The notes below the pieces were generated by a model. That model had not been told where the DNA came from and made no database searches. It saw nothing but the letters and a program-made list of their open reading frames with translations. The position numbers and the translations under genes are program-made. A stretch of 64,000 nt of DNA from Calamus simplicifolius (lineage: Eukaryota; Streptophyta; Magnoliopsida; Arecales; Arecaceae). The stretch is from contig UESW01004772.1 of NCBI GenBank assembly GCA_900491605.1, forward strand, positions 327,064-391,063. Direction: 5' to 3'. How positions within the stretch are numbered: the stretch's first letter is position 1; each line of letters begins with the position of its first letter. Below, piece after piece: positions 1-12,473 of this stretch.

Positions 1-1079
1 GAAATCATTCAAGCGTTGAATGAATCTTTCGGCATACCCAACGATGTTGAAAGGCACAAGACTAGTTGTGCTATTTTCAATGCTCGAATGAGGGAAGGAT
101 CTCCTATCACTGATCATGTATTGTACATGATCGAGAAGATAGAACTCCTAAGCAAGCTCGGCTTTCCCTTAAATGAGCAGTTGGGAAAAGATGCGATCCT
201 AAATTCCTTGCCTCCATCCTTCCGACCTTTCCTTACTCATTTTCGAATGACAAAGCCTGCAGTCAACTACCACGGTTTGTTGGAGTTGTTACAGAACTTT
301 GAGAAGGATAACCAGCTCTCTAAGGGTTTGGTTAATGTGGTTGAAGGATCTAAGGTTTGGCGTAAACCCTTTGAGAAAGGAAGAAGAAAAAGAATAATAA
401 AAAGGTGCAATATGCTAGGACATCGATAAGGGGTCAGATGCAGAAGAAGAAAGTTGATAAAAGTCAAGCTGAATGCTTTCACTGCAAGATGCAAGGGCAC
501 TGGAAGAGGAATTGTCCTCTTTACATTGCCACACTTGATCAAAACAGGCCAAAGAAGAAAAATGAGCAAGATGTTGCTCAACAAGGTATTTATATGATAA
601 CACCTTGTAATTTTTTTGTATATGATAATCAGACCTGGGTATTGGATACCAGGAGTCCTTTTAACATTTGCAATTCATTGCAGAGACTACAGGTCACCAG
701 AAGATTTGAGGACAATGAAAGATTCCTTAATGTCGGCTATGGAAGATTAGTTCCAGTTCTGGCATTAGGAGTTCTTGAAATAGTTTTCAATAGAAATATC
801 ATTATACTAAATGATTGTCATTTTTGCCCAACGTTCTTGTTGAACGTAATTTCTGTAGGCCTTCTGGCCAAAAGTAATTATGAAATTTCAATAAAGGATG
901 TTACTTTGAATATCATTATGAATGGAGTCACTGTAATGACTGGGCATTTATCTAATGGTATTTATATATTATCACAGTCTGTGAATGTAGTGTACAATTC
1001 AAGCACCCTAGAACAACTGATGTCACATACATTTATCTTTGGCACCATCGGCTGGGTCATATCAATAAGAACAGATTAA
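1..1079 (+). pseudogene. copia gag and protease remnant
   Basis: The first frame (to 429) is a copia gag of the UBN2 type. The frame changes near 405-430 and continues to 1079 with a CCHC zinc knuckle (CFHCKMQGHWKRNC) and then the aspartic protease region. The catalytic motif reads DTRS where copia proteases have DTGS, a Gly to Arg change through a G to A transition. The shift between the two frames and the altered protease motif mean no functional polyprotein is made. Neighbouring integrase follows directly. Confidence 0.85.
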
Positions 1080-1760
1080 ACAGGTTAACTCAGGAGGGCA
1101 TCCTTCGAGTTGATGATTATGAATCATTAACTACCTATGAATCCTGTCTTCTTGGTAAAATGACCAAGTCATCTTTTGCTAGAAAAGGTGAAAGAGACAA
1201 AGAGCTATTGAGTCTAGTACATACTGATGTATGTGGACCAATGAGCACTTGTGCCAAAGATGGATATTACTACTTCATTACTTTTACAGACGATCTTTCT
1301 AGGTTTGGTTATGTCTATCTTATGAGACATAAATCTGAGTCGTTTGAAATGTTCAAACATATCATAAAGAAGTAGAAAAAAAATAAAAAATGTAATAAGA
1401 CCCTTTGATCAGATCGAGAAGACGAATACCTTTCTAATGAATTTGTGACATATTTAAGAAGAATAGGATTCTCTCCCAATGGACTCCTCCTGGAACACCG
1501 CAGCATAATGGTGTATCGAAAGAAGGAATCGAACTCTGTTAGACATGGTTCGGTCCATGATGGGTTTTGCGAGCTTGCCAATATCATTTTGGGGATACAC
1601 ATTAGAATCAGCTTGTCATATTCTTAATAAGGTTCTAAGTAAGTCTGTTTCTAAAACTCTACATGAGATGTGGTATGGACATAAACCGGTTATTACCTAT
1701 CTGAGAGTCTGGGGTGTCCGGCTTATGTAAAACATGCAAAATCAGACAAACTTGAACCCA
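1080..1760 (+). pseudogene. copia integrase remnant, several frameshifts
   Basis: Pieces in at least three frames match copia integrase. A segment from 1160 has HTDVCGP (first catalytic Asp) and the FTDDLSRFGY block. A segment around 1400-1440 retains the second Asp region (SDREDEY, normally D-x-G-G-E-Y). The stretch 1470-1730 has the catalytic Glu region and the 'SFWGYTLESACHILN' block in another frame. Stops and shifts at about 1374, 1470 and 1545 break the gene. It lies between protease and RT, as the copia order requires. Confidence 0.8.
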
Positions 1761-1837
1761 AATCTGACAAATATTTTTTTATCGGCTATCCAAAAGAGAC
1801 CAAAGGATATTACTTCTACAATACTGAAGAACAAAAG

Positions 1838-2758
1838 TTGTTCATTAGTAATAGAGCAGTTTTTCTTGAAAAGGAGTTCCTTAGTGAAGGAACAAATAGC
1901 TCTAATGTTGAACTTGAGGAAGTTCATCAAGTAAAAGGAACAACACAAACCAGTGAACCCTTAGAATCTAAGTTGATTAGATCAAACTCAAAACCCATTT
2001 TAGATGCACCATTAAGGCAATCCGGTAGAGTACCACATCAACCGGATAGATACTTAGGTTTCTTGGTCCAGAATGATGATCCTGTTGAACTCGATGAGAA
2101 CAACGAGGATCCGATCACCTATACGGATGCTATGCAAAGGACTGACTCTAATAAATGGCTTGAGGCCATGAAATCCGAATTTGACTCCATCAAGGATAAT
2201 AATGTATGGATATTAGTTGACCCACCTGAAGGGATAAAACTCATAGGGTGTAAGTGGGTTTTCAAGAGGAAAAGAGGTGCAGATGGAAAGGTTGAGACCT
2301 ATAAAGCATGTCTGGTTGCTAAGGGGTATCATCAACGTTATGGTATTGACTATGATGAAACGTTTTCTCCTATGGCAATGCTAAAATCCATTCGGATTAT
2401 GCTAGCTATAGCAGCACACTTCGATTATAAGATTTGGCAGATGGATGTTAAAACCGCTTTTCTAAATGGTGATTTAAAAGAACAGGTGTATATGATACAG
2501 CCTGAAGGTTTTATATCTGAAGATGAGTCTAAAGTGTGCAGGCTACAGAAGTCCATTTATGGACTTAAGCAAGCATTTAGGAGTTGGAACATACGATTTG
2601 ATAAAGTGATCAAATCTTATGGCTTTATTAAAAATAAAGAAGAACCTTGCATTTATAAATGGGCTAACGATTCCGTTATTGTATTTCTTGTATTATATGT
2701 GGATGATATTCTCTTAATCGGGAATGATATCCCTGCATTACAAGGAATAAAGACATGA
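1838..2758 (+). pseudogene. copia reverse transcriptase remnant
   Basis: A 306-codon open stretch covers the integrase C-terminal linker and the RVT_2 reverse transcriptase. Motifs visible are GCKWVFKRK, the VAKGYHQRYGIDYDETFSP block, QMDVKTAFLNGDL with the motif A Asp, YGLKQAFRSW and the catalytic YVDDILLIGND. It ends at a TGA at 2756-2758 where family members continue, so RT is truncated and the rest lies in shifted frames to 3143. Confidence 0.9.
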
Positions 2759-3680
2759 TTATCATCACAATTCTCCATGAAAGATCTGGAAGAAGCATCA
2801 TACATCCTAGGGATGAAGATCTATAGAAATAGATCTAAGAGGATGCTTTGTTTATCCCAATCTACGTACATTGACACAGTGCTAAAGAGGTTTAGCATGG
2901 AGAATTCCAAGAAAGGCTATCTTCGATAGGCCATGGAATTCATCTTTCTAAGAAGGATTGTCCGACAACTCCTAATGAAAGAGAACGTATGAGTCAATTC
3001 CATATGCTTCGGTAGTGGGATCGATTATGTACACCATGACATATACAAGACCAGATGTAGCATACTCACTAGGAGTAGTGAGTAGATACCAATCTGATTC
3101 AGGAGAAAAATACTGGTAAGTTGTTAAGACAATCCTTAAGTATTTGAGAAATACTAAGGACCAGTGGTTAGTCTATGGAGAGTCTGATTTAAAACTTGTT
3201 GGATATACTGATTCCAGTTTCCAATCAGATCATGATGATAACAAAAGTGTATCGGGTTTCATGTTTATCCTGAATGGTGGAGCTGTTTGCTGGAAAAGTT
3301 CCAAGCAACATACAGTGACAGATTCGGTGTGCGAGGCAGAGTACATCGCTGCATCAGATGCTGCGAAAGAAGCTATGTGGCTGCGAAAGTTCATCTCTGG
3401 GCTTGGAGTGACACATTCCATAGATGGATCAGTCCTGTTGTACAATGACAGCACTGGAGCCATAGCTCAAGCAAAGGAACCATGAGCACATCAGCGCACC
3501 AAGCACATACTGCACCGGTTTCATCTTATTCGAGAGATTGTAGACCGAGGTGACATAAATCTTCAGAAGATTGATGGAAAGGAAAACCTAGGTGACCCAT
3601 TTACTAAAGCACTCAGCATCAAGGAGTTTGACAACTATAAGTTGAAGATGGGTATTAGATACTGTAATGAGTGGCTTTAG
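2759..3680 (+). pseudogene. copia RT 3' part and RNase H remnant
   Basis: From 3144 an open stretch carries the copia RNase H: GYTDSSFQSDHDD (first Asp), SGFMFILNGGAVCWKSSKQ, CEAEYIAASDAAKEA (Glu) and LLYNDSTGAIAQ. A TGA at about 3483 interrupts it. The same frame resumes with the HQRTKHI and FHLIREIVDRGD blocks and the pol C-terminus, ending at about 3680 next to the polypurine tract. The region 2759-3143 holds the RT thumb in broken frames. Confidence 0.85.
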
Positions 3681-3694
3681 GCTAAGTGGGAGTT
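3680..3694 (+). other. polypurine tract of copia element
   Basis: The purine-rich stretch GCTAAGTGGGAG lies immediately before the LTR start TGTTGGGAATTG. This is where plus-strand synthesis is primed in LTR retrotransposons. Confidence 0.75.
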
Positions 3695-5002
3695 TGTTGG
3701 GAATTGTATCCTAAAGTCAATCATTTGATGATTTTGCTAATGTAAATTGTATATAAATTGATATATTAATAAAAGTTATTTGGTAGTTTATTCATTACAA
3801 GAACATCTTCTTAATACTCCTGATTGTAATGAAGCCCTTAGGATCTTTCATCACGATAAAGGAGGATTTATCTTTGAAGGTCCTCAAAAAGGTTCGCGAC
3901 CATATGATATACTATGACAGGGCCATAGTACTATCAATTATAGGACATTGTATATCATATTTGTTGGTTGTCCTCTTAACCAAGGAGTGTAGAGACACTG
4001 GTATGACATATAGGTAAAAGTGTAGGAGTACATTTCATCGAACGTGACTCATTTCCGGATACTCTACTGTCAAGAGTTAATCCGAGAAGATATAGGTATA
4101 AGAATCCTTCAGACCTGAAGATCACAACCAGTGGCTTAAAGCAACTTATTGTACTTAGGTGCCGGACCACCTGGATTTCTAATCCAGCTACGAAAGGTTA
4201 CTGGGTGCAGTCAAGTACTTGTGGTAGTCAGTTGTGGATCAAGATGGAATTTGACCTATCCCGTTAAAAGAAGAAATGCTTGTGTTTCAATTTAGCAAGA
4301 CCTTGGCCAAGGCACTTCATGTGAAAGTCACATGATCACTAAAATTGAAATCACTTTATGGATTTGCTATTTAGAGTTGATAAGCTCTTAAGCCATCCTT
4401 AGCATTTGTGGTCAAGAGGATGAATTATAGGGTAACTATTTCTTAGGGTTCTTGGAGTTTGCTCGGCAACTCTTCGACCTATCTGGACGTTAGGTTCCAT
4501 TGCTAGATGGGCACATCGATTAGTATAGAAAGTTATTTCTATGCTACCGGCTTAGGTTCAAACCTAGAGAGTCACACGCATAGAAGTTTCCTAGGATGAT
4601 TTGTTTGCTGATCAACGATTGAGAATCGTATATGATTTAATTAATCAATTTGATTGATTGAATTATCTCAATTGGGTTAAGTACAATTGAATAAGATTCA
4701 ATTTGGTCTAAGTCTATTAGAAGGACTAGTCAATTTCTAATATTGATTTAAAATTAGACTTGATTTTGATTTAAATAGATTCAGGACTAGCCAAATTTAA
4801 TTTGGGCTAGGACCATGATCTATGTGGGTTCAGTCCAATAAATTTAGATTAGCTTAAACCAAAAACTAAACCCAAACCTCTCGCATAAGTCTGAGATTAA
4901 ATTCACATATACAATTTAATGTCTTACATTAATCTTCTCCAAACAATTTCGTCGGAATTCTAAAGTGTTAGAATTTATATAGAATAAATGCGCCTCTTTA
5001 TA

Positions 5003-5160
5003 TTAACCAAGCGCTAAGGTTCGACGACTCTTTGATTTTTACCGAACGTCAGAATTAACCAAGCGCTACGGTTCGATGACTCTTTGATTTTTTACCGAAC
5101 GTCGAAATTAACCAAGCGCTACGGTTCGGCGTCTCTTTGGTTTTTGCCAAGCGGCGGAAT
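5003..5160 (+). repeat. three 52/53-bp tandem repeats in the LTR U3
   Basis: Units start at 5003, 5055 and 5108. Each carries AACCAAGCGCTACGGTTCG followed by a TCTTTGATTTTT block and ACCGAACGTC. The array is bracketed by two copies of GGAATTCTAAA(G)TGTTAGAATTTA (about 4953-4977 and 5154-5180). It sits 40-200 bp upstream of the LTR TATA box, where LTR enhancers usually lie. Confidence 0.85.
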
Positions 5161-5199
5161 TCTAAATGTTAGAATTTAATGGGCTGGCTAAAAAGAGAC

Positions 5200-5208
5200 T
5201 ATAAATAG
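5200..5208 (+). promoter_or_regulatory. TATA box of copia LTR
   Basis: TATAAATAG lies about 40 bp downstream of the repeat array. Transcription would be expected to start about 30 bp further on. Confidence 0.7.
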
Positions 5209-5749
5209 AGGACATCCCTCACCAGATTACACAGAAGAGAAAAACAACACACGATATGTCGTGAATTAATTTTCTAAAGAATTAGAATAAAAATCCTGGT
5301 GATTCTGGTGCTAACGGAAGTGTGGAGGATCCTAGAAGAAGAATTCAAGTGGAAGGATTCAATATCAGTAAAGTCATTTTCCACGAGCTAGCACTCTCGG
5401 GAATCCGATCATTTGGGGCTTCGCGTGGACGATACTAGAGGCCGGACGATTGAACGACTGTAGAGCATAAAAGGATTTACCAATTTCCTTTAAGGTAAGT
5501 GATATGATCCCTAGATTTTAAGGCATGCTTCAAGATAAGAAGTAAGACTTCTTGCCTTGAAGATCAAGACATGATCTTGATAGTTTTATTTATATGCATA
5601 TTTTGGATCAATCGATCCTATATACAAGGCAAAGATATGATCTTGATGCATATTAGATAGATTAGTATGTAATCTTTAAATTTCTGCATTGATAATTGTT
5701 ATCAATTTTTAAAATATGCATGCCTCGAAGATTGTTTCTTCCTTCAGTT

Positions 5750-8300
5750 GCCACTGTTGGCATTGGTGCAGCATCTTAAAGGTTTGGAGAGTATTGCATT
5801 AGTAGCATTTAAGCATTGAGGAGTTCGAGCAAGAGAAGGCAAACTGGTCAAAACTTGAACCAGGGGCGGTGATCAAGGAAAAAAAATGATGGATGCCAGA
5901 GCAGCAGGAGAGGTAGCGGTGATATGATGGCAACAATTGCAATGGAGAGTGCATGATCATCGGTGGAAGATCTCTGATTGGGTAGTGAGAAAGATGCCCT
6001 TATTTTTTATTCTGGTTGCCTACGGTCATTGAAGGTAGAGGTGGTCAAAGGGGGTGCAATAGAAGAGGGGATTCATATGATCTTCGTAAAAACAACTGGG
6101 TCTTGAAACGATCTAGGCATCTTCAGAAAGTGGGGCGTTGCTAAAGTTTGGCTGAGAAGAGGAACAAAGTTTCTATTCTTCTTCTTCTCTGATTTCTTTT
6201 TTCTTTTTTCAAATCTTTTTTCTTTTTTTATGAATTTTCTCCCTTTTTTCCCTCTCTTTCTCTTTTGTTTTGAATTTTTTTTTTTGCTCTATTTTTTCAA
6301 CCCCTTTTTTCTCTCTCTATCTCTGAACTAGGGTTTTTTGAGGATGGGAAAAAAACAAGAAACTTGTGGTGATGACTTTTTTTTTTCAAACTAGTGTTTT
6401 GAAGATTGGAAAAAAAAACAAAAAGAAAAATAAGGCAGCAAAAGAGATATAATCATCAAGTTTGGCTCTATTATTAAATTTGATGCTGGTATATTTGGTC
6501 TTGATGCCAAATCTGATGGAAGCAGATGGAACGAGTATAACTATTTCTCTCAGACCAGTTTCTTAAAGGTTGTCAATTCAGCATTATTGACCACTCTAAG
6601 AAAAGTTGTGGTCTTACAATCATTCAAGATAGAAACAATTTCAAACTAGGAGAAGAGAGTAATTTCTCATAATTTTATTACTCAAATCATTGATTCAATG
6701 GAATACACTAGGAGAGCAAAATTAGCCCAGAACTCTTAATCAGAATAGAACCAAAACATTTTCAAGAATTAGAGAATAGAATCATTGATTAATTTGACTT
6801 TAACAAAAATGAGACTCTAAAAAAAAAAAAAAAAGATAAACTAAGACTACTAAAGATAACAAAATAAGTAGTATCTTACATAGATTAGAAACAAAATAAG
6901 ACTCCTAAGAAGACTCATAATAAAGTTTCTTTAAAAGCAAAAGCTTCTTTTATTTCTATCCTTTTGGGCTACATCAAAAACTCACAATAAATAAGTCTTA
7001 CTTAAAATCCTTTTATATGAAACTAGTGGCCCACATGTGATTTTTCACTCCTATGAAAGTTGATGGTTGAAGGTTGATGTAGTCCACTTTTGTGATCAAG
7101 GCTTTTGACTTTATTGGAGAATCAAAATTAGAGGATTAATTAAGTATTAATGAGTGTGAGCTATTTTATCTTAAAGATGGTAAATACATCTATCTTTGGC
7201 ATTTTATCATTACATACTAATGTTTTATAAAAAAATTCAAACCATTCAGGTTTATTTATTTATTTATTATTTATTTAGAAAATACCATAAATATTTTAAA
7301 TTAAAAGTATGAAGATTATTTATTTGTGTCTCTCAAAGTATAAAAATTATTTAATATATTACACGTATATTTGAAATAAAAAATTATATATGCATCTCTT
7401 TGTATGGATGCATTGTTATTTTAAAATTATGGATCAAGTATGATATATTCTTTTTGATCATGACATGTTTATCTTGAACATGGTGCTAAATTTTGATACA
7501 TTAAAAATCATTTTATTTTGAGTGGATATAAATATAGTACCTTTGGATTGGTTGTATAATTGAGGAACTGGTTTGAAATGGATATTATGCTTGCTCTTTA
7601 ATCTAACTATAATTTAAATCTGGCTATTGAGATTGATCATTGGCCACACATTATTCAAAGCAAGTTTTCTTTTAGGCCTAGTCAGTTAGGGCTCATTGGT
7701 GGCACATGCTACTTATCAACATGTTTTGTTTTTAAAAACTAATCTCTTTCAAGCTTAGCAAGTTAGGGATGATTTTTGATACATAATTGTTGACATATTT
7801 AATATATGTGAACTAAAGCTAGCTTTGTTTTGGGCCTTGCTTGTAGGAGCTAATCTCTCGCACATATTCATTTGTCAACATGTTTTAGCTTTAGGAGCTA
7901 ATCTCTTTCAAGACTTGTCATGAGACTTATCGTAATTATAGTTACCAAAAATTAGAAGAGGTAGATTTCAAATTAAAAGAGAAAATAGTTTACAAAGTTA
8001 ACGCATTACTTATTTGAAACTGATATTATATTTTGATATGCATGCTTTTGTGAAATTGTATCTTGCACTTGATAAGTTACTTTCTTTTATAATTGATAAA
8101 TCGATTGCATGTAAATTCATATATTGTATGATTGATTTGCTTTATACAATTAGAGGCAGAGATTCCTTAGTTATTATTTCACATTATATCTTACTTATCT
8201 CTTTAAACCACAACATAGGTAGAATTGGCATGTAACAAGGATTCAATTGACTATAATCTTTCTTGTACATAACCGATATAGAACTAAATATTCAATAGTA
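5750..8300. other. intergenic, no gene recognised
   Basis: AT-rich sequence without convincing coding potential. A pyrimidine-rich tract runs from about 6175 to 6330, followed by ACTAGGGTTTT, and A-rich runs occur at about 6400-6430 and 6818-6835. The short open frame at 8014-8235 has no recognisable motif and is probably chance. Confidence 0.5.
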
Positions 8301-8334
8301 CGAGCTCTTGCTTGTCTAAAGACTATTGCAACTC

Positions 8335-11300
8335 TCATGGCAAGATGGGTTTGAAAAGTATAGAGATGACTCGATCTTTAATTTCCTGATCAGGTTTGCC
8401 ATGTCCATCTCCATATTGGTACATGCATTGAGAGATTCGAGGGATGTTTATGGCAATATTCTTCAAGTACTCTTCAAAAGAAGAATTAGCCATGCTAGCT
8501 CCATTTAATTTTTTCCAATTGGCATCGATCAGTTGTTTTATATATTCACGAGCCATAGTCTCCGTAACACCTTTCTCATGCATGTAGCACTGGATAGATT
8601 TTGGTACATCACCTCTCTTAAGCTCCACCTATCAAATTGACATGAAAAAGGATAATAAGAACTAATTAACAGTTAATAATGAATACATGTTTTTATCTTT
8701 ATTAATTGCTTGAATCCAATTTAGCTTTGCATACCGATGAAGTTCCCAAGTCATCGTAGAGTCGAAAAAGTATGCATGACTGGCGCATTGTGTCAGTGAA
8801 ACTCAAAAAGGATTCTAGAGCTTCCTTAGTTAAATCTTCACTCAAAGCGTATGCATGAGTAAATGCCAAAGGCCCTGATATTGAAACCCAAGCATTGTCC
8901 AGATACTCCTCAAATGTTGGTGTATATCCTTGATGGTACCACTTCGCCTCTACTAGGTATGCTTTACATAAATCTGTCCACTGAATAAAGAAAAAAATTA
9001 TTTATATGAAGATGAGAGTTAAGGTACATGATGTGCAAAGAAGGTAGAGATGATTCATTACTTACTCCTTTCTTTAGACATGGAATGACGTCCAACCCCT
9101 TCACTTTTAAAACTTTGTAGGCGGTGTTATTGGTGGTATTAAAGAGTGCTAGAAAACATATCTTCATATACCAGGGAAGTTGTCTAATAGCACTTACTTC
9201 CCATCTGAAAAAATCAATTGAAATACATGATATAGATAGTTTTGCATAAAAAAATATTATTAACTAAACGAAAGTGAAATATTAGCATCACCTGTCAACA
9301 GCATCGGTAAAAAGCTGGAGTTCATCTAAGGTACCATAGACATCATAAATATCATCAATTGTTGATATGAGACAGTTTGCCTTCGACTGTGCTTCCCTAT
9401 ACATTCCTAGCTGTGGCTCAAAGGCCCAACCAATACTCCAGAAATGATGCTCTACCAATCTGTCTCTAGCGAATGGTAGCATTTGTGTAAGATTAAGATC
9501 GGTCCACCACCTAATATCCACACCTTTGTATTAGGATATCTTCATCTTTATCAATTGTAAGCACATGTGGCTGCTTGTAACTAGGACTGGTACATAGATG
9601 AAGGTAGAAATGTATAATAACTTGCATTTTAAATCACAAGTCATTGGACTTTTGCAAGTAAACTTGCAATGCATACAAAATTCATATAAAATATAAAAAA
9701 ATATGATGTTATGTAGATTGATTTCTCTCATAAAAACATATATGTAAATTTCTTTATAGAAAATGGTTATTGCTTTGCATTATTATATCATGCCACAATG
9801 TCATATAATTATAACAATATTAAAATTTATACTGATAGGATGTTATACATATAGATCTATATTTTTTTTCTTTTTTTTAAATTTTTTAGGAAAACAATTG
9901 CCACTTTTGGGATTTGATCCTGGGAAACAAAAACTCCTGGTGGCCTATGCACCAAGAAGCTGCTTATTATAGGATCGAAGACCCGGTAAAACTAGTAGTA
10001 TATAATATTATATACTTAATTAATGCTATAATCATTTTTAGATATGTTCTTAATACTACAATATTAGATCTCATCAATCAAGGACAACATAGTTATAGAA
10101 TAGTGTTCTAACTATTGCATATTAACATGTCATTGCATGTTTATAAAGTTATCATTTTAATTTAACTTTATAAATAATTACAGTGCATGGTGGACACTGA
10201 ATAACATGAAACAAAACCTTGGATCAAATCATAACTGTGAACCACCCTGTCCTACATTAAGTTGTGTTGAGTAATCTTCACCTGGAGAGTTGTTTCAGTT
10301 CTCTTGTGTATATGCTTTGGACCATGTTGAAGTCCAGCTTAGCAAACTCAAGCAGAATAAGATTTATGTTCTCTTGTTTCTGATATTCCTCTATGAACCA
10401 CCTCGTATGCAACCTTGACATCCTCCAGTTTAGTGGAAGCTCCATGGCATGGGCTACAAGGTCTCTATGACTTGGTTCTCGCGAGCTCTCCAGAAGATTT
10501 TTGAGGTATTTGGTTGAGAAGTCCCTGGCCTCATCCAGCATATCCTCTCCCTCCATAGCAAAATAAGAAGCCTCGTACAGACTCAAAATTGCTTTAGTTG
10601 GATGAGTACCGTGGCCGATCATGAAATTGCCCATATCATCTTTGAATTTTTTGAATATATCTGTAGTTCAGAAGCATGACTAACTTAGATACATAGCTAT
10701 CATAAATGAATAGACTGAAATGATGATGTTCCGATCCTCAGGCATCGTATTTTATTCCAGGTATGTAATATTTTTCTAAGTCTAGCTACATAATTAAGAA
10801 TATATACAGCTGGCAACCATCCTGATCTGTCAGCTATACTTCATGATTAACTTCGGAATTAATCCTTTGTGATGTAAATGGGTCAAGAAAAAATAATAAA
10901 AGAAATGAAAATGCAAGAGGAGGGTACAACGTTAACGCCCCAAGAAATAATTCAGGTATATATCTTTGCTCAGGTCTACCTATACCTGCCTTCCAAGATG
11001 GTGTAAAATAGCTTTAATTTGAAGCAAAATAGTCCTCATATATACTTGAAAAAAAAAATAAAAAAGAAGCGTGATAGCATAAAAATAAATACCTTGTGAA
11101 ACACGAAAGCCATGTTCCCTTAGAAGCCTAAAGAGGAGTGACGTGGTATGAAGATCATTATTCACCAGTACCATAGCTGAGTTCTCTACTGATCCAGAAA
11201 TGGATGCTAGCAGGTCCTTGATCTCCTCCTTGAAGTGATATGCCACCCCAAGCTGTTGAAGGGCATCAATGAGTTCAAGCTGATCCACAATTCCACTCGC

Positions 11301-11658
11301 CTCGTTGATCTGTCGCCTGACATCGTTCTTCAACTCGTCAATCCTTGTGGCATTTTTCTCTTCCTCCTGCATGATATATAATAGCTATTTTAGTATGTTA
11401 ATAGTTTTAAATTTCAAGTACGCGCAAGAGGTCATGACAACAACGTACCACGGCATCACTCGTCAGTGACTGTATGTAGCTGTCGTTCCATAGGCTTTGC
11501 TGGTAATTGGCTGATCTTCGCAAAGGAAGAGCTTTGTTGGAGCAATGAATGCGTTGAGAAAGACGAACGCTGCTTGGAGTACTTCTGAAGGGCTGGAGCT
11601 CCTGCCGAGTGGTAGGATTGCGGGGAAAGAAAGAAGGGAAAAGATGAATTAGAGCCAT
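8335..11658 (-). CDS. terpene synthase, TPS-b type (probable plastid monoterpene synthase), seven exons
   Basis: Class I terpene synthases ionise a prenyl diphosphate and cyclise or quench the cation; substrate and product cannot be read from sequence. Exons on minus: 11658-11449, 11366-11093, 10660-10282, 9510-9292, 9204-9066, 8980-8735, 8628-8335 (210, 274, 379, 219, 139, 246, 294 nt). All introns are GT-AG, phases close, giving 586 aa without a stop. The lengths, especially 219 and 139, are typical of plant TPS genes. Motifs: RR-x8-W at residues 47-57, RDR at 303-305, DDIYD at 340-344 (Mg2+ binding), and a second metal site D483-D484...T487...E491 that spans the exon 6/7 junction. The 46 residues before RR are rich in Ser, Arg and Thr, like a plastid transit peptide. 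RR-x8-W plus transit peptide suggests TPS-b monoterpene synthase. Confidence 0.95.
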
Positions 11659-11747
11659 TAATTTGGGTTGTTTGGTGCTTTAATTTGTGGTCTGCTGGGG
11701 TTTTCGATTTGGTTTTGTGCTTAATCAAAGAAGCTCAGAAGTTCGTC

Positions 11748-11755
11748 TTATATAG
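11748..11755 (-). promoter_or_regulatory. TATA box of the terpene synthase gene
   Basis: On the minus strand the sequence reads CTATATAAG, about 90 bp upstream of the ATG at 11658. This predicts a start site near 11720 and a 5' UTR of roughly 60 nt. The ATG context (TTAATGGCTC) has G at +4. Confidence 0.75.
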
Positions 11756-11865
11756 AGCTGAACCCTCCCCCAAACCCCCAACCGACACCCCACAACCCCC
11801 TCTCTCTCTCTAAATGTGATGCATGTTTCTACGACTTTGCTTGTTCGGCTTAAGGGGTTTGTCTC

Positions 11866-12421
11866 AAAGTTGTTAATTTTGTTTTGGATTATGTTTCAGT
11901 TTAGCTTATGAAATAAAATATTTCGGTATAGATTTGTTTCGGTGCTTCGTTTCGGAATATATATATATATAAATATTCATAATTCATATTCTTCATAAAT
12001 AATAATAACAATATAAAAATAAAGAATTTGAGTTTTTAAGAGTTTGAATATATATATATATATATATGAAAAATTTATTCATAATTCATATTCTTTATAA
12101 GTAATAATAACAATATAAAAATAAAGAGTTTGTGTTTTTAAGAGATGCGGTCGTGAGGATAGAAAAACTAGGATTTTTTTTTGATATTATATATATTTTT
12201 TAAAATAGTTCTAAAAGGTTTAATAATTCATAAATTGGTTTTCGAAACATATTTTGCCGAAACAGCCGAAACATATCGAACCGGCCAAAAACGGCCGAAA
12301 TACGCCAAAACGCACCGAAATGATCGAAATTTTTTTCAAAACGAAACGTAGTGCTTATCTTTTCGGATAAGCTACCGAAACGAAATGTCTCGGCCGAAAC
12401 GAAACAAAATTGACAACTTTA
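11866..12421. mobile_element. MULE-like non-autonomous element (MITE), about 555 bp
   Basis: Ends are inverted: left AAAGTTGTTAATTTTGTTT, right the complement of AAAGTTGTCAATTTTGTTTC. The direct repeat GTTTGTCTC (9 bp) flanks it at 11857-11865 and 12422-12430. A 9-bp target duplication is typical of Mutator-like elements. The interior holds a duplicated AT-rich block (about 11970-12040 and 12075-12145) and a series of degenerate CCGAAAC / GGCCGAAA motifs. No coding capacity. One extra A lies before the right duplication. Confidence 0.7.
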
Positions 12422-12473
12422 GTTTGTCTCGTTTGGCCTAATAATATTTTATTTGAAGCATGCCAAATTTATA

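Larger units (their letters stand above)
1..5749 (+). mobile_element. Ty1/copia retrotransposon, 3' part (5' end outside window)
   Basis: Order seen is gag (UBN2-like), CCHC zinc knuckle, protease, integrase, reverse transcriptase, RNase H, polypurine tract, LTR. This order with integrase before RT defines Ty1/copia. The RNase H wording and long LTR (about 2 kb) resemble the Angela/Tar group, which is inference. The 5' LTR and primer site lie left of the window. Coding frames are broken by several frameshifts and stops, so the copy is dead. The 3' boundary at about 5749 is approximate because no clean terminal repeat end was found. Confidence 0.9.
3695..5749 (+). repeat. 3' LTR of the copia element
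   Basis: It starts TGTTGGGAATTGTATCC directly after the polypurine tract. It contains a TATA box (5200-5208) preceded by three tandem repeats and followed by a presumed R/U5. The right end is approximate: I place it where the sequence reads CTTCCTTCA, but no second LTR is available here to compare. Confidence 0.7.

Noticed and set aside
9763..10111. Two frames of 65-69 codons on plus
   Set aside because: They lie in intron 3 of the terpene synthase and have no recognisable domain.
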